Assembly (NCBI GenBank): GCA_947447375.1
Contig: CANFJB010000012.1
Span: forward strand, 1 to 64,000
Source of the DNA: Bacteroidota bacterium
Lineage (GTDB): Bacteria > Bacteroidota > Bacteroidia > Flavobacteriales > Flavobacteriaceae
DNA: 64,000 nt
Reading direction: 5' to 3'
A model generated the notes under the pieces. The model was not told the origin of the DNA. It ran no database searches and saw nothing but the letters and a program-made list of their open reading frames with translations. Position numbers and translations under genes: made by a program. Each line of letters starts with the position of its first letter. Position 1 is the first letter of the stretch. This document shows, piece after piece, positions 37,388 through 46,260 of the stretch.

Positions 37388-38713
37388 TTATTCTCCGTAG
37401 AAAGCAGCGATAAATTCAGGATAAGTAACTTTCTTTTCTTTAGCATTTGCTTTTTCTTTGAAAAGAAGTAATAATTTTTCACCAACTACTTGATCTGAAA
37501 GTTTTTTAACTTCTTCTTGGTTTGCCAATACTCTAGCTACAATTCCTTGAACTTCTTCATCTGTAGGATTCATTTGTCCGAATTGTGCCATTTGTTGTCT
37601 GATTGACTTAGCTGTAAATTCTTTCAAGTCTTCAAAGGTAACTTGGATATTCGACTGGCTTAACGCTCTTCCTTCAATTAATTGGTAACGCAATCCTTTT
37701 TCAGATTTTTCGTACTCAATTGCTGCTTCTTCAGCAGATAATTTTTTCTCACCAACAGTTTGCAACCATCTTTTTAAGAAATCAGCTGGTAAGTCAAATT
37801 TGGTGTTTTCAACCAAGAAATTAGTTACATCAGACAATAATTTTTGATCTGCTTGTTGAGCAAATTGCAATTCAGCATCTTCTTTTATTTTAGCTTTTAA
37901 ATCAGCTAATGAAGAAACGGCTCCTGGTCCGAATAGTTTATCAAATAATTCTTGATTCAATTCTGCCAATTCAGTTCCGTTAATATTTTCGATTGTAAAA
38001 TCAACGTCAATTGCTAAACCATGAACATCATCGTGACCTACTTTCATTACGTCCATCAATTGATGATCGTCGTCAAAAAGGCCTTTTGTATTAACAGTAA
38101 GAACATCTCCGGCTTTTTTACCAACAAATTTTGCACCTGTTTTTTTATCTTTAAAAATAGAAATATTAAAAGTATATGGAGAATTAATTCCTTTTTCAAC
38201 ATTGGTAAAAGTTCCAGAAATATCAGAACTTTCTTCAACTACAGTTTGAGGAATTGGAGTACCAAATTGTTTTTGGATACGAACAACTTGCTCGTCAATT
38301 AACTTATCGTCAGCCGTCACAACATATTTAATAATATTGTTTTTAGCTTCTAGATCTAGATCAAAATTTGGAACTAATCCAATTTCATATTCGAATTCCA
38401 TTTCTTCATCATTCCAAGGAAAATCAGGGTTTTCTTTTGCTAATGGAGTACCAAGAAGATTCAAACGCTCTGATTGAATGTATCTTTCCAATGCCAATTC
38501 AACCACTTTTTTTACTTCTTCAATTTTAATTGCTCTTCCGTATTGTTTTTCAACTAAATCTCTAGGCACAGCACCTTTTCTAAAACCTTTTACTGTTGCC
38601 AATGGCATTTTTTCATTGATTCTTTTTTGTACTTGCCCTTTGTAATCCATGTGAACTACTTTCAAAACAATTACTTCATTTACAGCATTTATTGCTACTC
38701 TTTTGATATCCAT
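37388..38713 (-). CDS. tig: Trigger factor
   Basis: Trigger factor is a ribosome-bound chaperone for nascent chains. The 441-residue protein has the ribosome-docking signature GFRKGAVP near residue 45 in an N-terminal domain, a central FKBP-like region that is diverged as in other Bacteroidota, and a helical C-terminal domain. The ATG at 38713 is preferred; the frame extends 12 codons upstream to a non-ATG codon that lies across the predicted promoter. The neighbours clpP and clpX follow on the same strand, the order common in bacteria, but a terminator separates them here. Confidence 0.95.
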   Translation of the reverse strand: MDIKRVAINAVNEVIVLKVVHMDYKGQVQKRINEKMPLATVKGFRKGAVPRDLVEKQYGRAIKIEEVKKVVELALERYIQSERLNLLGTPLAKENPDFPWNDEEMEFEYEIGLVPNFDLDLEAKNNIIKYVVTADDKLIDEQVVRIQKQFGTPIPQTVVEESSDISGTFTNVEKGINSPYTFNISIFKDKKTGAKFVGKKAGDVLTVNTKGLFDDDHQLMDVMKVGHDDVHGLAIDVDFTIENINGTELAELNQELFDKLFGPGAVSSLADLKAKIKEDAELQFAQQADQKLLSDVTNFLVENTKFDLPADFLKRWLQTVGEKKLSAEEAAIEYEKSEKGLRYQLIEGRALSQSNIQVTFEDLKEFTAKSIRQQMAQFGQMNPTDEEVQGIVARVLANQEEVKKLSDQVVGEKLLLLFKEKANAKEKKVTYPEFIAAFYGE

Positions 38714-38746
38714 TTTCTTTCTTATTTTCTTAATAAAATTGGGTTG

Positions 38747-38777
38747 CAAAAATATAATTTTTTTACGACCTAAACAA
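38747..38777 (-). promoter_or_regulatory. Predicted tig promoter
   Basis: On the minus strand TTG (38777-38775), 20 bp, TATTTTTG (38754-38747) followed by C. The start would be about 30 bp before the ATG at 38713, which supports that start codon. Confidence 0.75.
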
Positions 38778-38875
38778 GTTTAATAAATACGCTAACAATT
38801 AATCCCATTTGCTTTTAAAAAAATCGTTAAAAAAGCACCGATTTGTTTCCTACATTAACTTAATATAGTACTTTA

Positions 38876-40045
38876 GTGGCTCGAAAAATAATTCAATTGA
38901 ACACCTCGTTTTCATTCAAAATTTTTAATTCTACCTCAGAATTCCCAAGCAATTGGAATGATTTTTCCGCGAATAATATTTTCTTTTCAAAAGAGTATTT
39001 ACATATTTTAGAAGTTTCTTCGCCCAATAACATTTCAAGCAATTTCATTGGATTGTTCCAAAATGAGAAATTAGTTGGTGTTGCTTTAACGCAATTCAAT
39101 AATTTGAGTTTGGTCAATTCTTATGGCGAAAGAGATAATTGCATTAAAAACAAAATTAGAACTGTTGTGTTCAAAAATTTTAGTTCCAACGTACTTGTTG
39201 TTGGTAATAATACCTTAACTGGGCAAAATACGTTTTGCTTTTCAAAAGAAGTTCCTGCTAAAGAATTAGTAAGTCTACTTTATAAAGCGGTGGAGGAATT
39301 GCAGAGACAAATTGAGAAAAATGGACAAAAAGTTCACTTAGTTATTTACAAAGATTTTCCTGAATTTCAAATTCCTTTATTCGAATTACCTGAATTTAGT
39401 TCGTTTTACAAATTCACTACACAGCCCAATATGCTATTTTCAATTAAAGAACATTGGCATACTTTTGATGATTATGTAGCAGATTTAAGTAAGAAATATC
39501 GAGACCAATTTAAACGTGCACGTAAAAAATCGGAAGGTATTACTAAAAGAAAATTTTCATTAGAAGACATTGAAAATTATAAAGAAAGAATTGTTGAATT
39601 GTATTTAAATGTTGCCAAAAAAGCTCCTTTCAATACTTTTTTTCTCAATGATGATCATTTTGAGATTTTCAAAAAAACCTTGAATGACAAATTTTTATTT
39701 TACGGTTATTTTAAAGACGAAACTTTAATAGGCTTCAATACTTTGATAAAAAACGGAAAAGACATTGATACGTATTTTCTTGGTTACGATGAAAAATGCC
39801 AACGAGAAAGAATGTTGTATTTGAATATGCTTTACGATATGATTGGTTATTCTATCAATAAAGGTTTCAAAAGAATTGTTTTCGCGAGAACAGCTTTAGA
39901 AATAAAAAGTTCGGTGGGCGCTAATCCGGAAGATTTACATGGATTTATGAGACACAACAATCGTTTAATCAATTTATTTATCCCTAAATTATTTCACTTT
40001 TTTGAACCTAAAGTGGAATGGATTGAAAGAAATCCTTTTAAGTAA
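38876..40045 (+). CDS. FemAB/BioF2-like GNAT-superfamily acyltransferase
   Basis: The 389-residue protein has two GNAT-like halves. The second resembles the acetyltransferase-6 (BioF2-like) domain: DLSKKYRDQFKRARKKSEG, an acceptor-side helix, then FLFYGYFKDETLIGFNTLIKNGKDIDTYFLGYDEK and YDMIGYSINKGFKRIVFARTALEIKSSVGANPEDLHGF. Such proteins transfer acyl or aminoacyl groups; the substrate is unknown. The start is uncertain. There is no in-frame ATG near the 5' end. GTG at 38876 is the longest start but overlaps a possible -7 element (38868-38878), so TTG at 38897 is an alternative. The stop lies one base from that of the convergent ABC-F gene. Confidence 0.78.
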   Translation: MARKIIQLNTSFSFKIFNSTSEFPSNWNDFSANNIFFSKEYLHILEVSSPNNISSNFIGLFQNEKLVGVALTQFNNLSLVNSYGERDNCIKNKIRTVVFKNFSSNVLVVGNNTLTGQNTFCFSKEVPAKELVSLLYKAVEELQRQIEKNGQKVHLVIYKDFPEFQIPLFELPEFSSFYKFTTQPNMLFSIKEHWHTFDDYVADLSKKYRDQFKRARKKSEGITKRKFSLEDIENYKERIVELYLNVAKKAPFNTFFLNDDHFEIFKKTLNDKFLFYGYFKDETLIGFNTLIKNGKDIDTYFLGYDEKCQRERMLYLNMLYDMIGYSINKGFKRIVFARTALEIKSSVGANPEDLHGFMRHNNRLINLFIPKLFHFFEPKVEWIERNPFK

Positions 40046-40046
40046 A

Positions 40047-41954
40047 CTATAGGTTATCAATTTCTTCTTGAACTACTTCCCAATCAAAAAGTAATTGTTC
40101 TAAATCTGCTTTTTTCTTATTGTAAGCGACAAAAAAATCTGCATTTTCAATATGCTTATCATAATTTGAAGCCACCATTTTATCGTCATTTTGAATGTCA
40201 ATTTCCAATTGTTTAATTTGACTTTCAATTTTACTTAAACGGTTGTAAAGGGACTTGTTTTTCTTCTGGTCTTCATAGGAAGCTTTGTTGTTTTCCTTAA
40301 TATTATCTTGTTTTGCGACGTCTTTTTTCTCCACTTCACGCATGTTTTCCAAATTGCGCTGTTCAAGAAAATAGTTTACATCGCCCAAGTATTCTTTGAT
40401 TTTTTGGTCTTTAAATTCATAAACCAAATTAGACATTCCTTGAAGAAAATCCCTATCGTGAGAAACCAATAATAACGTTCCTTCATATTTTTGCAAAGCT
40501 GCTTTAAGAACATTTTTAGATTTAATATCCAAGTGATTTGTTGGCTCATCCATCACTAAAACATTAATCGGCTGCAGCAGCAATTTACATAATGCCAATC
40601 GGTTTCGTTCACCTCCAGAAAGTACTTTTACCTTTTTCTCTACGTCATCACCACGAAATAAAAAGGAACCTAACATGTCACGGACTTTAGATCTATTGGT
40701 GTCGTTAGCAGCGTCTTCCATAGTTTGAAGCAACGTAATTTCACCATCTAAATATTCGGCTTGATTTTGAGCGAAATAACCCACTTGGACGTTATGTCCT
40801 AATTTAATTTCCCCTTGAAACTCAAATTCGTTTACAATTGCTTTTATAAAAGTAGATTTTCCTTGACCATTTTGCCCAACGAAAGCAATTTTACTTCCAC
40901 GTTCAACTAGAAGGGAAATGTCTTTTAAAATCGTTTTATCGCCGTAACTTTTAGTTACATTTTCAGCTTCAATAACTACTTTTCCTGGGACTTTTGAAAC
41001 CGGAAAAGAAATATTCATCACCGAATTGTCATCTTCATCTACTTCAATTCGTTCTACTTTATCCAGCTTTTTGATAAGAGATTGCGCCATCGAGGCTTTT
41101 GAAGCTTTGGCACGAAACTTTTCAATTAGTTTTTCTGTTTCTTCAATTTTCTTGGCTTGATTTTTTTGGGTAGCCAATTGTTTCTCCCGAATTTCATGAC
41201 GTAATTCTAAATATTCAGAATACGGCTTGTTGAAATCGTACGCTTTTCCTAATGAAATTTCGATAGTTCTATTGGTAACATTATCCAAAAACATTTTATC
41301 GTGGGAAACAATTACCACTACTCCAGGATAATTTCTTAGGAAACTTTCTAACCAAATGATACTTTCAATATCAAGGTGATTCGTAGGCTCATCGAGTAAC
41401 AAAACATCATTGGATTGTAATAATAATTTTGCCAACTCAATTCTCATTCTCCAACCACCAGAAAAAGTTTCCGTTTGGTTATTGAAATCTTCTCGTTTGA
41501 ATCCTAATCCAAGTAGAATTTTTTCAGTATCACCTACATAATTATAACCACCTAATAATTCAAATCGATGGGTATAATCGGATAAATCTTCAATAATTTG
41601 GCTGTATTCCTCACTTTCATAATCGGTTCTAGTTACCAATAAATGGTTTATTTGCTCCAGCTTTTTCTCTACAATTTTAATTTCTGTAAATGCTTCATAG
41701 GCTTCTTCCAAAACAGTTCTTCCGTGTTCAAAATCGATGTCTTGACGAAGAAAGCCCAGTTTCACTTCCTTTTCTTGTGAAATAACACCCGAATCGGGAG
41801 CAAAATCTCTAGCTAATATTTTCAACATAGTAGATTTTCCAGCACCATTTTTCCCAACCAAACCCACTCGATCACCAGCACCTAAACGAAAGGTAACTTC
41901 TTCAAATAAATAAGTACCTCCAAAAGAAACTGATAAGTTGTGTATATTAAGCAT
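40047..41954 (-). CDS. ABC-F family ATPase (Uup/EttA-like)
   Basis: ABC-F proteins have paired ATPase domains without membrane segments and act on ribosomes. The 635 residues show domain 1 (Walker A GKNGAGKS at 34-41, signature SGGWRMR, DEPTNHLD at 188-195), a charged helical linker (about 240-315), domain 2 (Walker A GQNGQGKS at 360-367, LSGGERNRLALCK, DEPTNHLD) and a C-terminal coiled coil (about 555-630), the Uup-type layout. A translation-factor role is inferred from the family. It is not preceded by an obvious attenuator leader, which argues against a drug-inducible resistance type. Confidence 0.93.
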   Translation of the reverse strand: MLNIHNLSVSFGGTYLFEEVTFRLGAGDRVGLVGKNGAGKSTMLKILARDFAPDSGVISQEKEVKLGFLRQDIDFEHGRTVLEEAYEAFTEIKIVEKKLEQINHLLVTRTDYESEEYSQIIEDLSDYTHRFELLGGYNYVGDTEKILLGLGFKREDFNNQTETFSGGWRMRIELAKLLLQSNDVLLLDEPTNHLDIESIIWLESFLRNYPGVVVIVSHDKMFLDNVTNRTIEISLGKAYDFNKPYSEYLELRHEIREKQLATQKNQAKKIEETEKLIEKFRAKASKASMAQSLIKKLDKVERIEVDEDDNSVMNISFPVSKVPGKVVIEAENVTKSYGDKTILKDISLLVERGSKIAFVGQNGQGKSTFIKAIVNEFEFQGEIKLGHNVQVGYFAQNQAEYLDGEITLLQTMEDAANDTNRSKVRDMLGSFLFRGDDVEKKVKVLSGGERNRLALCKLLLQPINVLVMDEPTNHLDIKSKNVLKAALQKYEGTLLLVSHDRDFLQGMSNLVYEFKDQKIKEYLGDVNYFLEQRNLENMREVEKKDVAKQDNIKENNKASYEDQKKNKSLYNRLSKIESQIKQLEIDIQNDDKMVASNYDKHIENADFFVAYNKKKADLEQLLFDWEVVQEEIDNL

Positions 41955-41983
41955 TAATTATGATTTATTAAAAATTGTATGAT

Positions 41984-41991
41984 TAAATTTG
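41984..41991 (+). promoter_or_regulatory. Predicted -7 element for DUF983 gene
   Basis: TAAATTTG followed by C matches TAnnTTTG, 35 bp before the ATG. Confidence 0.5.
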
Positions 41992-42026
41992 CATACCGAA
42001 AAACGGTAATTTAAAATTTTTTGCAA

Positions 42027-42407
42027 ATGTTAAAAAAAGGATCCAAATTAAATAGTATTTTAACAGGAAGTTGTCCTAAATGTCAAAATGAAAGCATGTA
42101 TAAGGAAAAAAACATGCTAAAACTATCAAAAATTCTTTCAATGAATGAATATTGTGGACACTGCGGATTGAAATACCAAATTGAACCTTCCTTTTTTTAT
42201 GGGGCAATGTATGTGAGTTATGCTTTAAATGTTGCCGTTGGAGTAGCCGCGTTTATAATTTCTTATGTGTTTTGTAGTTCTAGTTTGAAACAAGCTTTTA
42301 TAGCAATTATACTTTCAATGGTAGTTGCATTTCCCTATGTGTTGAGATTTTCTAGAAATATTTACATCAATATGTTTGTTGATTACGACGAGAATTTCAA
42401 ACAATAA
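42027..42407 (+). CDS. DUF983 membrane protein with zinc ribbon
   Basis: The 126-residue protein begins MLKKGSKLNSILTG and has two CxxC pairs (CPKCQNESMY and CGHCGLKY), a zinc-ribbon-like head, followed by two membrane helices (about 62-85 and 90-108). This is the DUF983 layout; its function is unknown. ATG 42027 is used; a TTG two codons earlier is less likely. The stop codon directly abuts that of the convergent FAD oxidoreductase. Confidence 0.85.
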   Translation: MLKKGSKLNSILTGSCPKCQNESMYKEKNMLKLSKILSMNEYCGHCGLKYQIEPSFFYGAMYVSYALNVAVGVAAFIISYVFCSSSLKQAFIAIILSMVVAFPYVLRFSRNIYINMFVDYDENFKQ

Positions 42408-43454
42408 CTAGATTTTCTTCTCGTATCTTTTAATATCAATAGCCTTAACAAGCGGTTTTTGATATTCAATTGAATTAAATAATTCGATTGCCATCGACGG
42501 CCCTAACATAACGCCACGAGTTCCAAGCCCGTTTAATATATGCAATTGAGGAAATTTAGGATGAGTTCCAATAAGTGGTTTTCTATCTCTCACAGTTGGT
42601 CTAACACCCGCAAAATGATCTATTATCTCAAACTCACAATCTAAAATTTCATGAATTCTATCAAGGAGTTCTTTTTTTCCATCTTCTGTAGGAATGTTGG
42701 TTTTATCTTGCCAATTATACGTTGCTCCCACTTTGAATAAATCATTTCCTAAAGGTAAAATAAAGACGCTTGTATTGATAATTACATCAAAATTAAGTTC
42801 AGGTGCTTTAATTATAAACAGCTCTCCTTTTGTACCATCTAATGGGAGATAATTGAAATAGGGATTGGCGTGTAATCCAAACCCCTCAGCAAAGATGACT
42901 TGTTTTGCTTTTATTTGTTTGTACTCAATAAAATCATCATGCAATTGAATGGATTGATATTCGAAAGTTTCTTGAAGTAAGAGATTATTTTCTAATAAAT
43001 ATTTCTTGTAGGCATCCATTAACAATTTGGTATCAACATAACCGGTTTGTAGTACTTCACCATAATCAAAAGGGGAATTAATTCCAGAGTATTTTGTCTT
43101 TACTAAATCCAAAGATAAAAAAGGAGCCAGCATTTTATTATCAGAGGCGGCAAACCAGTTGTTTTGTTCTTCAGCGGAGAAGAATTTACGTAGAATAGGA
43201 ATTTTAAAATCTACCTTATTATTGAGTTTAGATTCTAATTTTTGGTAAAACTGATTAAGGATTTCTAATTGTTGTTCGGCTTGCCAAACTTCGCTAAACC
43301 GTTTTAAAATAACTGGATTATAAAGACCACCAGCAATTAAAGACGAGTTTTGAGATTGATTGTCAATAATTAGAATCGATTTCTGATTTTGCAGCGCTGT
43401 TTCAGCAAATGAAATACCTGCTAAACCTGAACCAACAATTAAATAATCTATCAT
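42408..43454 (-). CDS. FAD-dependent oxidoreductase (DadA/glycine oxidase-like)
   Basis: The 348-residue protein is of the D-amino-acid-oxidase fold. It has the N-terminal FAD-binding motif DYLIVGSGLAGISFA, a GGLYNPVILKRF segment facing the flavin, and a C-terminal stretch with AGVRPTVRDRKPLIG and LHILNGLGTRGVMLGP, which closes on the FAD. It is somewhat short for DadA. The substrate is unknown, probably an amine or imino compound. No membrane segment or signal peptide is seen. A -7 element TAAATTTG lies at 43480-43487 on the minus strand. Confidence 0.88.
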   Translation of the reverse strand: MIDYLIVGSGLAGISFAETALQNQKSILIIDNQSQNSSLIAGGLYNPVILKRFSEVWQAEQQLEILNQFYQKLESKLNNKVDFKIPILRKFFSAEEQNNWFAASDNKMLAPFLSLDLVKTKYSGINSPFDYGEVLQTGYVDTKLLMDAYKKYLLENNLLLQETFEYQSIQLHDDFIEYKQIKAKQVIFAEGFGLHANPYFNYLPLDGTKGELFIIKAPELNFDVIINTSVFILPLGNDLFKVGATYNWQDKTNIPTEDGKKELLDRIHEILDCEFEIIDHFAGVRPTVRDRKPLIGTHPKFPQLHILNGLGTRGVMLGPSMAIELFNSIEYQKPLVKAIDIKRYEKKI

Positions 43455-43479
43455 TTATAGGAGTTATATGAAATTTAAA

Positions 43480-43487
43480 CAAATTTA
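43480..43487 (-). promoter_or_regulatory. Predicted -7 element for the FAD oxidoreductase gene
   Basis: TAAATTTG on the minus strand, 26 bp before the ATG; no clear -33 TTG. Confidence 0.45.
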
Positions 43488-43510
43488 AGTAAAAGGAATT
43501 GTTTAAAATA

Positions 43511-43539
43511 AAAAACTCTTATCAATTGATAAGAGTTTT
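43511..43539. terminator. Terminator after gldN
   Basis: A perfect inverted repeat ACTCTTATCAATTGATAAGAGT with flanking A and T runs closes the gldKLMN operon. Confidence 0.85.
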
Positions 43540-43557
43540 AAATATAAATATTGAATA

Positions 43558-44646
43558 TTAGTAATTCCACATATCGTGTTCAAAATCACGAATTTTGTCT
43601 TTTACTCTTTCGGCTTCTAATAATTGATCCATAGCATTGTTAGGCTTGTATTTTTCAATTAACCTATCTCCTTGAACATTTTCCTCTTTATATACGACAG
43701 CATTAAAATGTCTTGAAATTAATAAATCATCAAAATTAATTGGTTTAGAACTATTTCTATCGTTAAAAGTTGGATTAAGTTTCAGAATATTTCGAATTGC
43801 TGGATAATAAACCCAAAACAAAACATCTGGAGCACTCATTTCTTCGTATTTTTTTAATCTGTCGATTTTTGCAGCTTCTTGTTGAGGAGAAAGTGGCGCA
43901 CCCTGAGTATTTACAATTTCAGTATATTCGTCCTCAATATCCTGCTGACCCTTAGTGGAAACAAGAATACTACTAGCAGAAGTTGCTATTGGAGCTATTG
44001 CAATTAAACGATATTTTAATTCCGCTAATCTTTTATCAAAATACCAATATCCTTGAATTTTGTAGCCAGTAACATTTTCTGCATTTAATTCAGCAGTTTT
44101 GTAATCAGGTCCTTCTTTTAGATTTTTATCAGCAATCAGTTTCGAGCATAATTTTCTGAAACCAGGGCTATCAACTGCAGGATCTATTTTTGAAGGATTG
44201 AAATTTCTATTAACATTTTCTTCTCCTTCTTTAGTTAACATAAAATCATTGAATTTACTTTCCGCAGCATAAGCCTCAAGGGGAATACTAAAATAGTCAT
44301 CTTCAAAACAAAAATCTTTAATATTATAATTGACTTTTTTAGCGGAAGATTGAACATAATCTCTTAGTACATCAAACAATGACTTTCTATCCATTAAAGG
44401 TTTTAAAGGATAATACAATGGGAAATTAATTCGTTGATCAATATCGATAAACTCCCATATTCTTTTACCAAACATCACATCACGATCGTCTATATAACCG
44501 TAATCCAAAGGTTTTGTATTGTCATACTTTAATTGATTTGCAGTTTTTATACCAATTTCAATTGGTCTTTTCGCATTCAATAAGTTGGACTGACCGATAC
44601 AATTAAGTGAAGTCAATAAAAATAAAATCAAAGAGTATCTTATCAT
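43558..44646 (-). CDS. gldN: Gliding motility/T9SS protein GldN
   Basis: GldN (PorN) is a periplasmic protein that with GldK forms the ring linked to the T9SS motor. The 362-residue protein has a signal peptide (MIRYSLILFLLTSLNCIGQ). Conserved family segments follow: NAKRPIEIGIKT, YGYIDDRDVMFGKRIWEFIDIDQRINFPLYYP, VTGYKIQGYWYFDKRLAELKYRLIAIAP, APDVLFWVYYPAIRNIL and RLIEKYKPNNAMDQLLEAERVKDKIRDFEHDMWNY. It is last of four genes in the order K-L-M-N, 11 bp after gldM, followed by a terminator. Confidence 0.96.
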   Translation of the reverse strand: MIRYSLILFLLTSLNCIGQSNLLNAKRPIEIGIKTANQLKYDNTKPLDYGYIDDRDVMFGKRIWEFIDIDQRINFPLYYPLKPLMDRKSLFDVLRDYVQSSAKKVNYNIKDFCFEDDYFSIPLEAYAAESKFNDFMLTKEGEENVNRNFNPSKIDPAVDSPGFRKLCSKLIADKNLKEGPDYKTAELNAENVTGYKIQGYWYFDKRLAELKYRLIAIAPIATSASSILVSTKGQQDIEDEYTEIVNTQGAPLSPQQEAAKIDRLKKYEEMSAPDVLFWVYYPAIRNILKLNPTFNDRNSSKPINFDDLLISRHFNAVVYKEENVQGDRLIEKYKPNNAMDQLLEAERVKDKIRDFEHDMWNY

Positions 44647-44657
44647 GTTAATTTATT

Positions 44658-46211
44658 TTAATTATTAATTTTAAAAGAACAACCAAAAGTTAATTTAGGC
44701 TTAACACCAGTATTGGTAACAACTTGTATTTGATCAATTAAAATAACATCATTTTTACCTAAATTCTTTATTGCACTAATTGCTTCAGGGCTAAAAGTAC
44801 CTCCAAAACAAGAGTAAGGTTTTCTGTTTATCAATGCATTAAATGATTTTACAGTTGCTGTTACTTTATAATCTTTTCCAAAATCACCAAAATCAGCAGT
44901 TATAGTAGCCGCAGAAATTTCTCCTTTCGAACCAATTGTAGTTCCTGCTTTTCCGTTAAGAAAAGATGTTGCAGGTGGAATGTCTTTTACTCTAAATTTT
45001 TGTTTGTCACTAACTGTTTTTCCATCAGGAAGTTTAGCATTTACAGAAACGAATACTTCTTTACCAGCAAAATCACCAATATTCCAAACGTATTGACTAT
45101 TCCCAGATTTTTTAATACCTGGAGCGCTAACTGTTACATTATTATCTGAAATTCCAGGAAATGAAATTGTCATAGGGTTATTTACCCCTTTATAAATCAC
45201 TTTCATGTTATCAGATGAGATTGAAGCTGTATTTGGTTTAGGAACAACTGCGTATTTACCTTCAATATCAATAGGGATTAGTTGCTCGTCTTCTTTAAAA
45301 GTAAATTTACCTTTAATGTCATGATCACCAACTGCTCCTGCACTTAATTTGAAAATAGCTTGTCCGTTTTCCATTGAAACACTTGCTCCTCCAACACTTA
45401 CAGAAGTTGGAACTGTAGTTTCATCATATCTTCCTAAAACTACTCTACCAGTAACTGTTTCTCCTTGGAAAAATAAAGATTTGTCCATGATTACAATTGC
45501 TTTGTAGTTTTTCATTGAAGCCGTTTGAGCAGTTGTATTTCCAATTAAAGCATTGTAAATATCTTGCTCTATAGACTTAACATCATTCTGAATACTAGTC
45601 AATTTAGCAATTGAGGCAATTGCTGGGAAACCTTCAAAGTGGTAAGATAAGTATTTAATTGATACACCATCTTTATCCTTAACATTTTCAAAATTGAATT
45701 TTTTGTTCAATGTTTCAACAATGATTTTGTATTTAACATCAACACCAAAAACCGCAGCGATTTGTTTTTTATAATCTTCCAGTTTGGCCATGATTTCTTT
45801 TCCTTTAGGAGAATATCCATCACCTTTAAACCAGTGCTCATCTATGTAACCCCCTTTGTCCATTTGATCATAGGGTAGTTGTCCATCTTTTCCTTTTTCA
45901 AATTCTTTAGTTACATCACTTTTAAGCGTACCCAAATAAGTGTACATTTCATTAGAAATTTGTTGTACTCTTTTAGCTTTACTAAATGGTACTCCAAATT
46001 GATCTGGTTTTTCAGATGCTTTCGTTTCTAATGAAGTGAATAAACTTTTGTTATACTCTTCAGAGAACTTATTTACAACTTCAAACTTTTCGTTCATTAA
46101 TCCAAAAGCTTTTAACACCTCTTTGGACATATTTAATGCTAACATCGCAATGAAAACCAGATACATCAGGTTAATCATCTTCTGTCTAGGGCTTAATTTT
46201 CCTCCTGCCAT
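44658..46211 (-). CDS. gldM: Gliding motility/T9SS motor protein GldM
   Basis: GldM spans the inner membrane once and reaches into the periplasm. Its dimer sits in a GldL pentamer and turns proton flow into motion that drives secretion and gliding. The 517-residue protein begins MAGGKLSPRQKMINLMYLVF with one membrane helix (about 12-30), then four periplasmic domains: a helical part with conserved segments around KYIIVETLNKKFNFENVK, then Ig-like domains with FQGETVTGRVVLGRYDETT and PGISDNNVTVSAPG. It lies 49 bp after gldL and 11 bp before gldN. Confidence 0.96.
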   Translation of the reverse strand: MAGGKLSPRQKMINLMYLVFIAMLALNMSKEVLKAFGLMNEKFEVVNKFSEEYNKSLFTSLETKASEKPDQFGVPFSKAKRVQQISNEMYTYLGTLKSDVTKEFEKGKDGQLPYDQMDKGGYIDEHWFKGDGYSPKGKEIMAKLEDYKKQIAAVFGVDVKYKIIVETLNKKFNFENVKDKDGVSIKYLSYHFEGFPAIASIAKLTSIQNDVKSIEQDIYNALIGNTTAQTASMKNYKAIVIMDKSLFFQGETVTGRVVLGRYDETTVPTSVSVGGASVSMENGQAIFKLSAGAVGDHDIKGKFTFKEDEQLIPIDIEGKYAVVPKPNTASISSDNMKVIYKGVNNPMTISFPGISDNNVTVSAPGIKKSGNSQYVWNIGDFAGKEVFVSVNAKLPDGKTVSDKQKFRVKDIPPATSFLNGKAGTTIGSKGEISAATITADFGDFGKDYKVTATVKSFNALINRKPYSCFGGTFSPEAISAIKNLGKNDVILIDQIQVVTNTGVKPKLTFGCSFKINN

Positions 46212-46260
46212 TTTTTCTAATTAGTTTTATTGTTAATTAATATAGTTAAAAAACTAATTA

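Noticed and set aside
40047..41954. ABC-F gene as an antibiotic-resistance determinant
   Set aside because: The domain layout is Uup-like, it sits among housekeeping genes, and no attenuator leader is seen.
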